DNA of 64,000 bases from Rhodococcus zopfii NBRC 100606 = JCM 9919 (GTDB taxonomy: Bacteria > Actinomycetota > Actinomycetes > Mycobacteriales > Mycobacteriaceae). The notes beneath the pieces are model-generated. The model did no database searches. It worked only from the letters and a program-made list of their open reading frames with translations, and had not been told where the DNA came from. The DNA lies in the NCBI RefSeq assembly GCF_001895025.1, contig NZ_BCXI01000008.1, positions 81,758 through 145,757 on the forward strand, given 5' to 3'. This document shows, piece by piece, positions 33,953-41,637 of this stretch. Position numbers and translations under genes: made by a program. The first letter of the stretch is position 1; every line of letters begins with the position of its first letter.

Positions 33953-34095
33953 CCGCCGAAGAGTTCGCACAACGTGCCCGTGAGTCCGCCCTCGCAGGTG
34001 CAGCAGCGCAAGGGTTCTCGCCTACGGTCAGCGACCCGGACGCGGTGCGTCTGCTGCGCACACTGCTGCGTGGGGGTGAGCATGTCCGGACATGA
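33949..34095 (+). CDS. Small satellite protein (48 aa) coupled to the HTH gene
   Basis: ATG 33949 overlaps the HTH stop (ATGA). The 48 codons begin MTAEEFAQRARESALAGAAA and include V-R-L-L-R-T-L-L-R-G-G. Short helical proteins with this M-T-A-E-E-F/Y start followed by an L-L-R-x-L motif are common beside regulators and primases in actinophages. The function is unknown. Its stop overlaps the next micro-ORF. Confidence 0.6.
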   Translation: MTAEEFAQRARESALAGAAAQGFSPTVSDPDAVRLLRTLLRGGEHVRT

Positions 34096-34202
34096 ACAAT
34101 GGGCCCCTCACCGAAGCGAGAGACCCAATGCCCAAGGGGGATACAACACCGAACGGGGATCCAATCCGCTCGATCTCGATTTTATCGGGCGAACTCCCCT
34201 GA
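34092..34202 (+). CDS. Possible 36-aa coupled micro-ORF
   Basis: ATG 34092 overlaps the previous stop (ATGA) and opens 36 codons (MNNGPLTEARDPMPKGDTTP onward). It ends 28 bp before the primase start. The strict ATGA chain of three genes argues for translation, but there is no known relative and it may be only a coupling leader for the primase. Confidence 0.35.
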   Translation: MNNGPLTEARDPMPKGDTTPNGDPIRSISILSGELP

Positions 34203-34230
34203 ACGACTGCGCCTCGCAGGAGTGGTCACT

Positions 34231-36255
34231 ATGACGGAAACCATGCGGGGCGCGACAGACTCGGTACGCACAGGCGATGATACCGAGCCTGCCGCTGACT
34301 CGAACAATATTCGGCTGCAATCGCTTCTGTCTCTCACCCAACGCGGATGGCTACTGTTCCCGTGTCATTCGATGAACCGAGGCCGGTGCTCCTGCGGGAA
34401 GGGAGACGACTGCACGAGCCCCGGCAAGCACCCGCGAACAGCACGCGGAGTCAAGGACGCCACCAATGACGTTGACCGTCTGCGTGCTTGGCACAGCGCC
34501 TACGGTGACAGCGCGAACTGGGCACTGGCAACAGGCCGTGAGTCCGGGGTGTTCGTTGTCGATGTCGACAGAAAGCACAACGGCTTCGAGTCCTTCGCAG
34601 CATGGGAGGCCGAGCACGGGGAGCTGACGACTCCGCTGCGCTCCCTCACGGGAGGCGGCGGTAAGCACTTGTTCTTCGAGCCCCCCGATGACGTCGTGAT
34701 CGGCAACCGGACAGGCTGGCTTCCCGGCGTCGATGTTCGAGGTGAGGGCGGGTACGTTCTCCTGCCTCCGTCGAATCACCAGTCTGGCGGAGCGTACTGC
34801 TGGCAGAGCGACGGAGAGCCCGCGAAAGCGCCGCTGACGCTCACGCAGAGCATCGCAAAGCGCGAGCGCGACAACTCGACTGCCAGCGCAGAAACGGACC
34901 TCTACGCGCCCGTTCTCGAAGGAAACCGTAATGACGAGGTGTTCAAGCGCGCGTGCCGGCATTTTCGGGAACTCGGCCAGAGCCGGGACGAGCAATGGCG
35001 ACGTGACGAGGTATTTCGCAGAATCACGAGCTGCGAGATCGAGTCTCGTAAGACGTTCCCAGACGACGAGATCATGCGGACCGTCCAGAGTGCGCAGGAC
35101 GCTGTGCGTGCGAAAGGCGAGGATCTCCCGAGCACCAAGCGGGACAAGCTCATCCAGGATCGACTGGACTGGCACGAGGCCAATAAGGAAGCACTGCGCC
35201 TGATCAGCGAGCGCGACGCACAGGACAGCAAAGGACGAGTCGGTCGCTTCTCCCGCGGCGGATCGTTCATTCTGGACCAACCCGAGGTCCCCACCGCTGT
35301 CTGGGGTTCAGGTGAGCAAGTGCTCTGGGCAGAGGGTGAGGCCCTGATGCTCACCGGTCATCAAGGAACCGGGAAGACCACCCTTGCGCAACAAGTCATT
35401 CTGCACAGGCTGGGTATCCGCTCCGGCCCGTTCCTGGGGTTCGACGTTCCCGTCGTGATGCGGCCCGTCCTGTACCTCGCAATGGACCGGCCAACCCAGG
35501 CTGCTCGCAGCATGCGGCGCATGGTCGGCGAAGAACACCGGGCAGTCCTCGATGAGTACGTGGTCGTGTGGTCTGGGCCGTTACCGTTCGATCCGCTTGG
35601 GTCGCCGTCCATCGTCGCCGACTGGGCCACGGAGTACGTCCCCGACCTTTCGGTCGTCGTCGTGGACTCGGTCAAGGACTACGCAGCCATGCGCAGCCTC
35701 TCGGATGACAGCATCGCGTCGGGCCTCAACTCGTCGTGGCAGGAGTTGATCGCCCGCAAGATCGAGGTCGTGTTGCTCCATCATGAGCGCAAGGCAGCCA
35801 ACGGCGAGAAGCGACGCATCGCACTCGACAACGTGTTCGGGTCCACTCTGCTGACCTCGGGCACAGGAAGCGTCTTCGGCATCGAAGGCAACCCCGGCGA
35901 TGAGGTCGTCACGCTGCACCATCTGAAGCAACCCGCCGAGACGCTGCCTCCGTTGGAGGTCCACCACGATCACCCGTCGGGTACGAGCACCGTCCACAGC
36001 GGTCCTCGCACTGTGCGCGAAGTTCTGGCACTCGCAGGCGACAACGGCGCGACCGCAGCAGAGATCATCGCACGACTCGGCCTGAAGGACACGGAGAACA
36101 ACCGCCGCAAGGTCCGCAAGGAGATCAGCGACATGGCCGATACGGCAGTTATTCCAGGGGGTCAGAACCCCGACGGACGCGGCAAACTCCCCGACCGTTA
36201 TCGGTTGATCGCACCAACGACCACGCGACAGACCACGCGACAACCCGACTTGTGA
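34231..36255 (+). CDS. Primase-polymerase/AAA ATPase replication protein
   Basis: The 674-residue protein starts at ATG 34231, eight bases after AGGAG. The N-terminal domain is a bifunctional DNA primase/polymerase: a cysteine cluster (R-C-S-C-G-K-G-D-D-C), T-S-P-G-K-H-P-R-T, the catalytic V-V-D-V-D-R-K-H near residue 110, G-G-K-H-L-F-F-E near 145 and G-V-D-V-R-G-E-G-G-Y-V. A helical middle region follows, then a RepA/AAA_25-type ATPase with Walker A G-H-Q-G-T-G-K-T-T near 376 and Walker B S-V-V-V-V-D-S-V near 475. The C-terminus is a winged-helix-like segment. It should initiate and prime replication of the excised circle. Its last codons lie within the iteron repeats. Confidence 0.85.
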   Translation: MTETMRGATDSVRTGDDTEPAADSNNIRLQSLLSLTQRGWLLFPCHSMNRGRCSCGKGDDCTSPGKHPRTARGVKDATNDVDRLRAWHSAYGDSANWALATGRESGVFVVDVDRKHNGFESFAAWEAEHGELTTPLRSLTGGGGKHLFFEPPDDVVIGNRTGWLPGVDVRGEGGYVLLPPSNHQSGGAYCWQSDGEPAKAPLTLTQSIAKRERDNSTASAETDLYAPVLEGNRNDEVFKRACRHFRELGQSRDEQWRRDEVFRRITSCEIESRKTFPDDEIMRTVQSAQDAVRAKGEDLPSTKRDKLIQDRLDWHEANKEALRLISERDAQDSKGRVGRFSRGGSFILDQPEVPTAVWGSGEQVLWAEGEALMLTGHQGTGKTTLAQQVILHRLGIRSGPFLGFDVPVVMRPVLYLAMDRPTQAARSMRRMVGEEHRAVLDEYVVVWSGPLPFDPLGSPSIVADWATEYVPDLSVVVVDSVKDYAAMRSLSDDSIASGLNSSWQELIARKIEVVLLHHERKAANGEKRRIALDNVFGSTLLTSGTGSVFGIEGNPGDEVVTLHHLKQPAETLPPLEVHHDHPSGTSTVHSGPRTVREVLALAGDNGATAAEIIARLGLKDTENNRRKVRKEISDMADTAVIPGGQNPDGRGKLPDRYRLIAPTTTRQTTRQPDL

Positions 36256-36397
36256 AAACCACCCGACGACCACGCGATACCACGCGACGACAGATCCGAA
36301 AAGCGCTGGTAGACCACGCGACGACCACCAGATTTCACGAGATGCGCTGACCACCAGACAAAAGCGCGCGCTTTAACAGCGCGCTTTGACTGGTGGT
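36220..36397. other. Candidate replication origin: iterons plus large dyad
   Basis: ACCACGCGA followed by C or T occurs five times, starting at 36220, 36232, 36269, 36279 and 36313, all in the same orientation. Next comes a dyad from 36350 to 36397: ACCACCAG pairs with CTGGTGGT outside and AAAGCGCGC with GCGCGCTTT inside; the inner left part is itself a 14-bp palindrome. Neither copy of the stem is followed by a T-tract. Repeats directly behind a primase/ATPase gene are typical of satellite and plasmid origins. Most of 36256-36551 is otherwise empty. Confidence 0.6.
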
Positions 36398-36551
36398 GGT
36401 CGGTTGGTGAAGGGATGCATCACACGTACCTATCGACCGAACCGACTGTTGAACAAGTTATTTCGCGAGGATAGCTCCGATACGACTGCTCCCGCGTACA
36501 CCACAAGGCCCAGTGGCCGGCCAGGTAACCCAATCCCGAACGGAGACGCCA

Positions 36552-36755
36552 ATGATCACCTGCTTCCTCTGTAAGCGCCAGTGGCCGAAGAGTAGGTCCG
36601 TCCACGTCGAGCGAGGCCACTGGGTCTGTGGAGAACCACGCCACTGTCGCGAGTACGCGCATACTCCCGCCGCACGCCAACTCATTCGAGATCCCCGCCC
36701 GCTGTGGCAGCGCGACCGTCAGGAGTACGAATCGCAGCGCCGAGAGGCTCCCTGA
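36552..36755 (+). CDS. Small zinc-finger-like protein (67 aa)
   Basis: ATG 36552 opens 67 codons preceded by CGGAGACGCC. The cysteine pattern is C-F-L-C at residues 4-7, then W-V-C-G-E-P-R-H-C-R-E, giving C-x2-C-x18-C-x5-C, consistent with one zinc site, followed by a basic, Arg/Gln-rich C-terminal helix. Small proteins of this kind accompany actinophage replication genes. A longer in-frame start at 36513 lacks a ribosome site. Confidence 0.5.
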   Translation: MITCFLCKRQWPKSRSVHVERGHWVCGEPRHCREYAHTPAARQLIRDPRPLWQRDRQEYESQRREAP

Positions 36756-36911
36756 CGGACGTTCTGGCTTGCGTCGATAGTTGGTTGGCTGATCACGCTA
36801 GGCGCATCTGAGGGCATCTGAGTCCGCCTGTTTGCGTTCGTCACCGTCGCCTTTTTCAATCAATCGCTCGATGGTTTACATGCCATTGGTTGACGACAGG
36901 AGGATGGGCAG

Positions 36912-37538
36912 ATGAAGGTGATTGGATACGGCCGCGTTTCGACTGGCCGACAAGAGGTTTCGCTTGACGTGCAGCGCGCAGCGGTCTAGTCGGAGGCGGC
37001 GCGTCGCGGGTGGGATGACCTGATGTGGCTGGAGGACAAGGGCATCAGCGGCGCGACGGTCAACCGAGCTTCCTTGCGGGCAGCACTGGCACTGCTCGAA
37101 GCCGGGCAAGCGGAGGCGCTGGTCTGCACGAAGGTGGACCGTCTGTCGCGCACGGTGGCAGACTTCGCCGATCTGCTCTCTACCGCGCAACGGCAGGGAT
37201 GGAACCTGATCGTGCTGGACCTGGGCATCGACCTTGCGACACCGATGGGACGCGCAATGGCGCAGGTCGCAGCGGTGTTCGCCGAGCTGGAACGATCGAT
37301 GATCGGGCAGCGAACGCGAGAAGCGCTGGCCGTCAAGCGGAGTCAAGGAATCCGGCTCGGCAGGCCAGCGACGACGCCCTCCGACGTGATCGCCCGCGTC
37401 CTGCGCGAACGGGCGAGCGGAGCGACGCTGCAAGCCATTGCGGACGGGTTGAACGCTGACGACGTGCCGACCGCGCAAGGGGGAGCGAGTTGGAAGCCTG
37501 GGACAATTGCTGCGCTACTCAGACGCGCCGCTGCCTGA
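36912..37538 (+). pseudogene. Small serine recombinase (resolvase/invertase) with an internal amber codon
   Basis: Reading from ATG 36912, eight bases after GGAGG, gives VIGYGRVSTGRQEVSLDVQR with the catalytic serine at residue 10. TAG (36987-36989) then stands at codon 26, where the family usually has Glu; GAG to TAG is one base change. The frame afterwards is intact to 37538 and includes V-D-R-L-S-R-T, F-A-E-L-E-R-S-M-I, a Hin-type basic HTH and the tail. A restart at ATG 37023 would lack the catalytic serine. It is most simply a recent nonsense pseudogene; suppression cannot be excluded. It is distinct from the large integrase next door. Confidence 0.8.
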
Positions 37539-37551
37539 CTCATGCCACGAC

Positions 37552-37585
37552 AAAGGTCCGCTACTCGCTTGAGTGGCGGACCTTT
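37552..37585. terminator. Bidirectional terminator between resolvase and integrase
   Basis: AAAGGTCCGCTACTC and GAGTGGCGGACCTTT form a 15-bp stem with one G-T pair around GCTT. A and T runs on both ends make it functional for both converging genes. Confidence 0.85.
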
Positions 37586-37603
37586 GCGTTGCGCGCGAGC
37601 GGT

Positions 37604-39136
37604 TTACGCCCGCCATAGGATCGTCACGCGCGCCTCGAGGACCGCGAGTTGATGCGCTCGCTTGCGATCAGCGAACTCCTCGGCGGTCTCCGACTTGCGA
37701 TGGTGCAGCGTGTAGGGCATACCCTCGGGGTAAGGCCCAATGACGATTCTGTCGATCACCGCGCCGAGGATGGCGTTGCGCCGGGCGACGGTCTCGTCCT
37801 CCCAGTTGGCGCGCAACTGCTCGACCGACTCGATACCAGCGAGGACGGATGAGCGTGCCGCGTCGAGGAGTTGAGCCTCGTTGGAGGCGATCCGGCTGGT
37901 GATCCGCTCGCGCTGACGAACGTATCCCGTCTTATCGCCGTCGAACAGGCCGTCATAGTAGTCGTCCTCGAGTCGTCGCAGCGCGTGGTGATCCTTGTCG
38001 ATGGTTGCGCGTAGCGCCACGTGTTCGTCGCTGACCTGCTCGTCGGGTTCAAGCGCGGGAGTGTCGAGGCGGGCAAGTGCGCCCTCGACCACCCAGGTTT
38101 CCAACGGCTCGCGGGCGATTCGCGAACTGTTCGTGCAGCCCTTGGTGCGCGACATGGCACAGACCCAACCACGCGTGCCGCGCCCACCGCTGTAGACCGA
38201 AGCGACCATTGACCGACCACAGCCACCGCAGCGCACCAAACCGGACAGCACGTACTTGCCTTTGCCTGGTCCTTCGCCGAACCCCTTGCCTGTGCGGGCG
38301 GGATCCGAGAGCAGTGTCCGCAGTTTGTCCCAGTCGTCCTTGGAGACCAGGGCGGGCCAGTCCGCAGGGTACAGCTGGCCGTCATACTCGCGCATCGCGA
38401 TGATCGTTGGCGTCATCAGCGCACGCTTGAGCGGTGAGCTGCGCCACGCGTTGCCGCGGTTGGTCTTGCGCCCTTCCTCGTTCCAGCGCTTGACAATCGA
38501 GTTCAGGCTGCCGCCGCTGAGTAGGTGCGCGTATGCGTCCCGTAGCATCGCCGCGTGCTCGGGATGCTCGCGCAAGGTCAGGACTTTACCGTCCTCGTCC
38601 TTGACCAATTCATAGCCGAACGCTGCGCCTGCTCCGTGGTACTTCCCTTCCTGCGCACGTTGTTTCGCTGCGCGCTTCACGCGACGGCTCGTGTCCCGAC
38701 TCGACTTGTTCGCATGTGCGACCTCGCCGCGCGCCGAGTAGATGCCGTGGTCGGTGTCCAACTGCATGTTGCCCGTCGAGGACTTGATCGCCCGCCCGAA
38801 TTGCTCGGCGATTTCGATAAGGTTCTCCAGGTCACGCGGTTCGCGTGCGACCCTGTCGAGGTCATACGCGATCAGACCGTCGTGCTCGCCGCGGCGTAAT
38901 GCTGTGAGCATCTGCTCGAACACAGGCCGTACGTTGCGACGGACCTTGGACCCGTCGGGTAACTCGACGGTGGTTTTCCTCCATGCGGAGGTGTCGTTGT
39001 CCACGTACACGTGGGTGACAGTCCAGCCCAGATCAGCGGCGAGTTCCCGGCAGTCCTGCTCCTGGCGCTCGACGCCGACCATACGGTCGTCGCGGTCCGA
39101 GCTGATGCGCACGTAGATGGCGGTTCGTTCGTTCAT
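37604..39136 (-). CDS. int: Large serine integrase of the element
   Basis: The 510-residue protein belongs to the large serine recombinases. The resolvase-like domain starts TAIYVRISSDRDDRMVGVER with catalytic Ser12, then I-A-Y-D-L-D-R-V-A-R-E-P, followed by the recombinase domain (GAAFGYELVKDEDGKVLTLR), a zinc ribbon C-G-G-C-G-R-S-M...C-A-M-S-R-T-K-G-C near residues 305-335, a coiled-coil segment (about 370-440) and a C-terminal tail. It catalyses attP x attB recombination without host factors; excision needs a directionality factor not identified here. Its ATG lies 22 bp from the attR arm. Confidence 0.93.
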   Translation of the reverse strand: MNERTAIYVRISSDRDDRMVGVERQEQDCRELAADLGWTVTHVYVDNDTSAWRKTTVELPDGSKVRRNVRPVFEQMLTALRRGEHDGLIAYDLDRVAREPRDLENLIEIAEQFGRAIKSSTGNMQLDTDHGIYSARGEVAHANKSSRDTSRRVKRAAKQRAQEGKYHGAGAAFGYELVKDEDGKVLTLREHPEHAAMLRDAYAHLLSGGSLNSIVKRWNEEGRKTNRGNAWRSSPLKRALMTPTIIAMREYDGQLYPADWPALVSKDDWDKLRTLLSDPARTGKGFGEGPGKGKYVLSGLVRCGGCGRSMVASVYSGGRGTRGWVCAMSRTKGCTNSSRIAREPLETWVVEGALARLDTPALEPDEQVSDEHVALRATIDKDHHALRRLEDDYYDGLFDGDKTGYVRQRERITSRIASNEAQLLDAARSSVLAGIESVEQLRANWEDETVARRNAILGAVIDRIVIGPYPEGMPYTLHHRKSETAEEFADRKRAHQLAVLEARVTILWRA

Positions 39137-39158
39137 AACCTCGAAAATACGCGGCGCT

Positions 39159-39182
39159 GTACTGTCTGTGACACTTTGACCA
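39159..39182 (-). other. attR of the element
   Basis: On the minus strand the host sequence ending CACATCACCGAA meets TGG, then the element arm TCAAAGTGTCACAGACAG and TAC. Together with attL this reconstructs a 46-bp attP whose exact centre is TG. The host side reads H-H-I-T-E-W in the HNH frame. Confidence 0.8.
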
Positions 39183-39516
39183 TTCGGTGATGTGATGCAC
39201 CGCGGTCAAGGTGGCCGGTGCGTCGCAGCCGGGTCGGGTGCAGCCATGCGAGGCGGCGTGCCACCCCGACCTTCCGGGCGCCGTTGACGCGGCGGGCGGC
39301 GTCGGCGGCGGAGATCGGCAGGGTGCCGATGAGGAAGTCGTTGATCGAGCGGCACCCACCGACATTCAGGTTCGGGGAATCACCGTCCAGTCCGCCGCGC
39401 CCCGGTCCTCGCTGCCGGGCTGCTTTCACTGTCACCTTCCCGGTTTCCGAATCGTCATACAGGTGACGGGACGGAGTTCGGTGCCCGGCTCTCGTCGCCG
39501 CGTCCCGACCTACCAA
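39180..39516 (-). pseudogene. DUF222-HNH endonuclease gene, remnant right of the element
   Basis: The minus strand encodes LIGTLPISAADAARRVNGAR, a DUF222 segment, directly followed, after a frame change near 39240, by C-T-R-P-G-C-D-A-P-A-T-L-T-A-V-H-H-I-T-E-W, the first half of the HNH domain, which ends at the att core. Most of the DUF222 domain expected between these two segments is missing. The gene was therefore decaying in addition to being split. The stretch 39184-39554 holds nothing else. Confidence 0.78.
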
Positions 39517-39554
39517 CCCGTTCCGATTCCCAGGACTGTCGGACGGAGAGACTC

Positions 39555-39920
39555 ATGGTCACCACATACATCGCAGTCACCGTCGTCGCCGCCATCGTGA
39601 TGGCGAGTGCTGCCGGGCTGAGCTTGCTTCAGCACAACTCGGTCCTGGCCGCAGCCGACGTCGTGGAGGTACCTCGGTCGTGGATGCCCCGATTGGGTGT
39701 ACTCCTCGGGGCAGGTGCAGTCGGACTGATCGCGGGGTTCGCGGTCCCCGTGCTCGGCGTGGCCGCGGCGGTCGGTCTCGTGCTTTACTTTCTCGCAGCC
39801 GCCGGGGCCCACATGCGGGTGCGCGACCACGATCCGCGGCGGATTGCGAACGTCCTCACGTTCCTCGGACTCGCGATCGCTGCCCTCGTCTCGGGCCTGC
39901 TGTACCACGCCCCGTGGTGA
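39555..39920 (+). CDS. DoxX-like four-helix membrane protein
   Basis: The 121-residue protein has four hydrophobic helices and the pattern VPRSWMPRLGVLLGAGAVGL plus a final R-R-I-A-N-V-L-T-F-L-G-L-A typical of the DoxX-like family. The start ATG 39555 follows CGGAGAGACTC. The family's function is unknown in most cases. It is the first intact chromosomal gene after the element. Confidence 0.75.
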   Translation: MVTTYIAVTVVAAIVMASAAGLSLLQHNSVLAAADVVEVPRSWMPRLGVLLGAGAVGLIAGFAVPVLGVAAAVGLVLYFLAAAGAHMRVRDHDPRRIANVLTFLGLAIAALVSGLLYHAPW

Positions 39921-40021
39921 TTCGCCGGTCCGTCCTCGGGCCGGAGATCGGCCTCGATTGCAGAGCCTGGTCCGGCGCGGTCGCCACCGGTCGGATCGTT
40001 CGGTGAGAGACCTACTGGCGC

Positions 40022-41563
40022 CTACACCGGGAATTCCCGTTTCGGGAGCTCTGCCGTGCCCGCGAGATCAGCTCTCCCGACGGTGGCTGTCCGGCCGCCC
40101 GCGAGCCCGCCGACTGCGGCCCATTCCGCGGCCAGCGCAGTCGCATCGACCTCGTCTTCCTCGGCGTCGGTGAGCGTTCGCGTGGGTGTGCGCACGGTGG
40201 CGAACACCAGGAACGCGGCTACCGTGGCGGCGACCGCGGCGAGCCCGAACGCCGCGACATAGGCGGTCTGTTTCACGAAGCCGCCCGCGGTGACTTGCGT
40301 CGCAAGCAGAGTGGTGACCAATGCGCTGCTCAGCGAGCTGCCGACGGTGCGCGCGATGGAGTTGATGCTGTTGGCGACGCCGGTTTCGTCGGCCCGGACC
40401 TCCGCGACGAGCAGTGCCGGGAGCGCTGCGTAGGCGAGGCTGACGAAGATCGAGACGAGAATCCCCGAAACGATGATGTGCCAGCTGCGGTCGTGCAGCA
40501 CGGCGATGAGCACGAACCCGGCCGTGCCGATCACACAGGACACACCGAGCACTCGCTTCGCGGTGAAACGGTGCACGAGGCGGCCCGCGAGCGCCGCTGC
40601 AGCCACCCCGACCAGTGCGCCCGGCAGCATGTACACGGCGGTCGCTTCGAGCACCGTCGAACCGAATCCGTAGCCCGCGGCGGAAGGTGTCTGAACGAAG
40701 TACGAGGTCGCGAGGAAGTTCACGAACATCGCGACTCCGACGAGCAGCGCCGCCAGATGCAGCACGAGCACGGGCCGGTGGGTGAGCATGCGCGGCGGCA
40801 CGAGTGGCTCGTCGACGCGGAGTTCGAACGCGAACCAGCCGGCGAGCACGGCCAGGCCGCCGGCCGCGCACAGCAAGGTCGCCGGTGAACCCCAGCCCCA
40901 CGTGCCGCCCTCCGACAGAGCCAGCAGCGCGAGGGCCAGACCGATCGACAACAGAACCGCGCCGGCCCAGTCGATCCGTCCGTGTGCGGCCGCGGCGCGT
41001 TTCGGGACGACGACCAGCGCCAGCACCAGCCCGACGATGTTGAACACCACCACCAGCCAGAACACCCGCCGATAGTCGGTGTCGCCGGAGACGGTCGCGC
41101 CGGTGAGAACCATGCCGACCGCTCCGCCGACCCCCATCGTTCCGGACAGCAGACCCATCGCGCCGACGAGCCGATCCGGTTCCATCTCCTCGCGGAGCAC
41201 CGCGATCCCGACGGGGAACAGCGCGAACGACGCACCCTGCAATACGCGTCCGGCGACGAGCAGTGCGAACGAATCGGTGACGGCGCACAGCAGCGAACCG
41301 GCGAGCACTACGCACAGGATCCCGACGAGGACGGCGCGTTTGCCGCGCAGGTCGGCGAGGCGCCCGAGTACCGGGGTTGCGACCGCCGCGGCGAGCAGAT
41401 TCGCGGTGAGTAGCCAGCCGGAGGCGGTGGTGCTCACGTCGAGCTGGTCGCGGATGGTGCCGACGATCGGCACCACTACGGTCTGCATCACCGCGACGGT
41501 GGTGACGACCAGGCACAGCGCGGGCAGCAACAGTCGGGTGCGCACAGCGCCGGGTCGTTCCAT
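40022..41563 (-). CDS. MFS drug:H+ antiporter-type transporter (DHA2-like)
   Basis: The 513-residue protein has about fourteen hydrophobic segments, the DHA2 hallmark. Motif A is G-R-L-A-D-L-R-G-K-R in the first half, and motif C-like G-P/G-x3-G in GTMGVGGAVGMVLTGATVSG. A soluble tail of about 45 residues follows the last helix. It probably exports small hydrophobic compounds with proton exchange; the substrate is unknown. No regulator gene is adjacent. It is divergent from the winged-helix gene, with 74 bp between the starts. Confidence 0.85.
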   Translation of the reverse strand: MERPGAVRTRLLLPALCLVVTTVAVMQTVVVPIVGTIRDQLDVSTTASGWLLTANLLAAAVATPVLGRLADLRGKRAVLVGILCVVLAGSLLCAVTDSFALLVAGRVLQGASFALFPVGIAVLREEMEPDRLVGAMGLLSGTMGVGGAVGMVLTGATVSGDTDYRRVFWLVVVFNIVGLVLALVVVPKRAAAAHGRIDWAGAVLLSIGLALALLALSEGGTWGWGSPATLLCAAGGLAVLAGWFAFELRVDEPLVPPRMLTHRPVLVLHLAALLVGVAMFVNFLATSYFVQTPSAAGYGFGSTVLEATAVYMLPGALVGVAAAALAGRLVHRFTAKRVLGVSCVIGTAGFVLIAVLHDRSWHIIVSGILVSIFVSLAYAALPALLVAEVRADETGVANSINSIARTVGSSLSSALVTTLLATQVTAGGFVKQTAYVAAFGLAAVAATVAAFLVFATVRTPTRTLTDAEEDEVDATALAAEWAAVGGLAGGRTATVGRADLAGTAELPKREFPV

Positions 41564-41637
41564 TCGCTGACCGTAGCAGTGCTAAAGACCTGTGCGCCTA
41601 CGGAAATCCGGCAGGCAGGACGTGGCGGTGCCAAGGT

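Larger units (their letters stand above)
27828..39182. mobile_element. Integrated phage-satellite-like element (about 11.35 kb)
   Basis: The element is bounded by a shared TGG (minus strand) at 27828-27830 and 39180-39182 and interrupts a DUF222-HNH gene. It carries an integrase next to one end, replication genes with a candidate origin, a regulator, a capsid gene and a TerS-like gene, but no portal, large terminase, protease, tail or lysis gene. GC is visibly lower than in the flanks and the gene strands are mixed. Size, integrase type and target family resemble mycobacterial phiRv1. It is either a helper-dependent satellite or a reduced prophage. Confidence 0.88.

Noticed and set aside
36386..36574. 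62-codon frame overlapping the dyad after the primase
   Set aside because: It begins inside the hairpin, lacks a ribosome site and overlaps the better-supported 67-codon gene.
27828..39182. CRISPR array or tRNA attachment site in the element
   Set aside because: No regularly spaced repeats with unique spacers and no tRNA end at either junction; the iterons are short and irregularly spaced.
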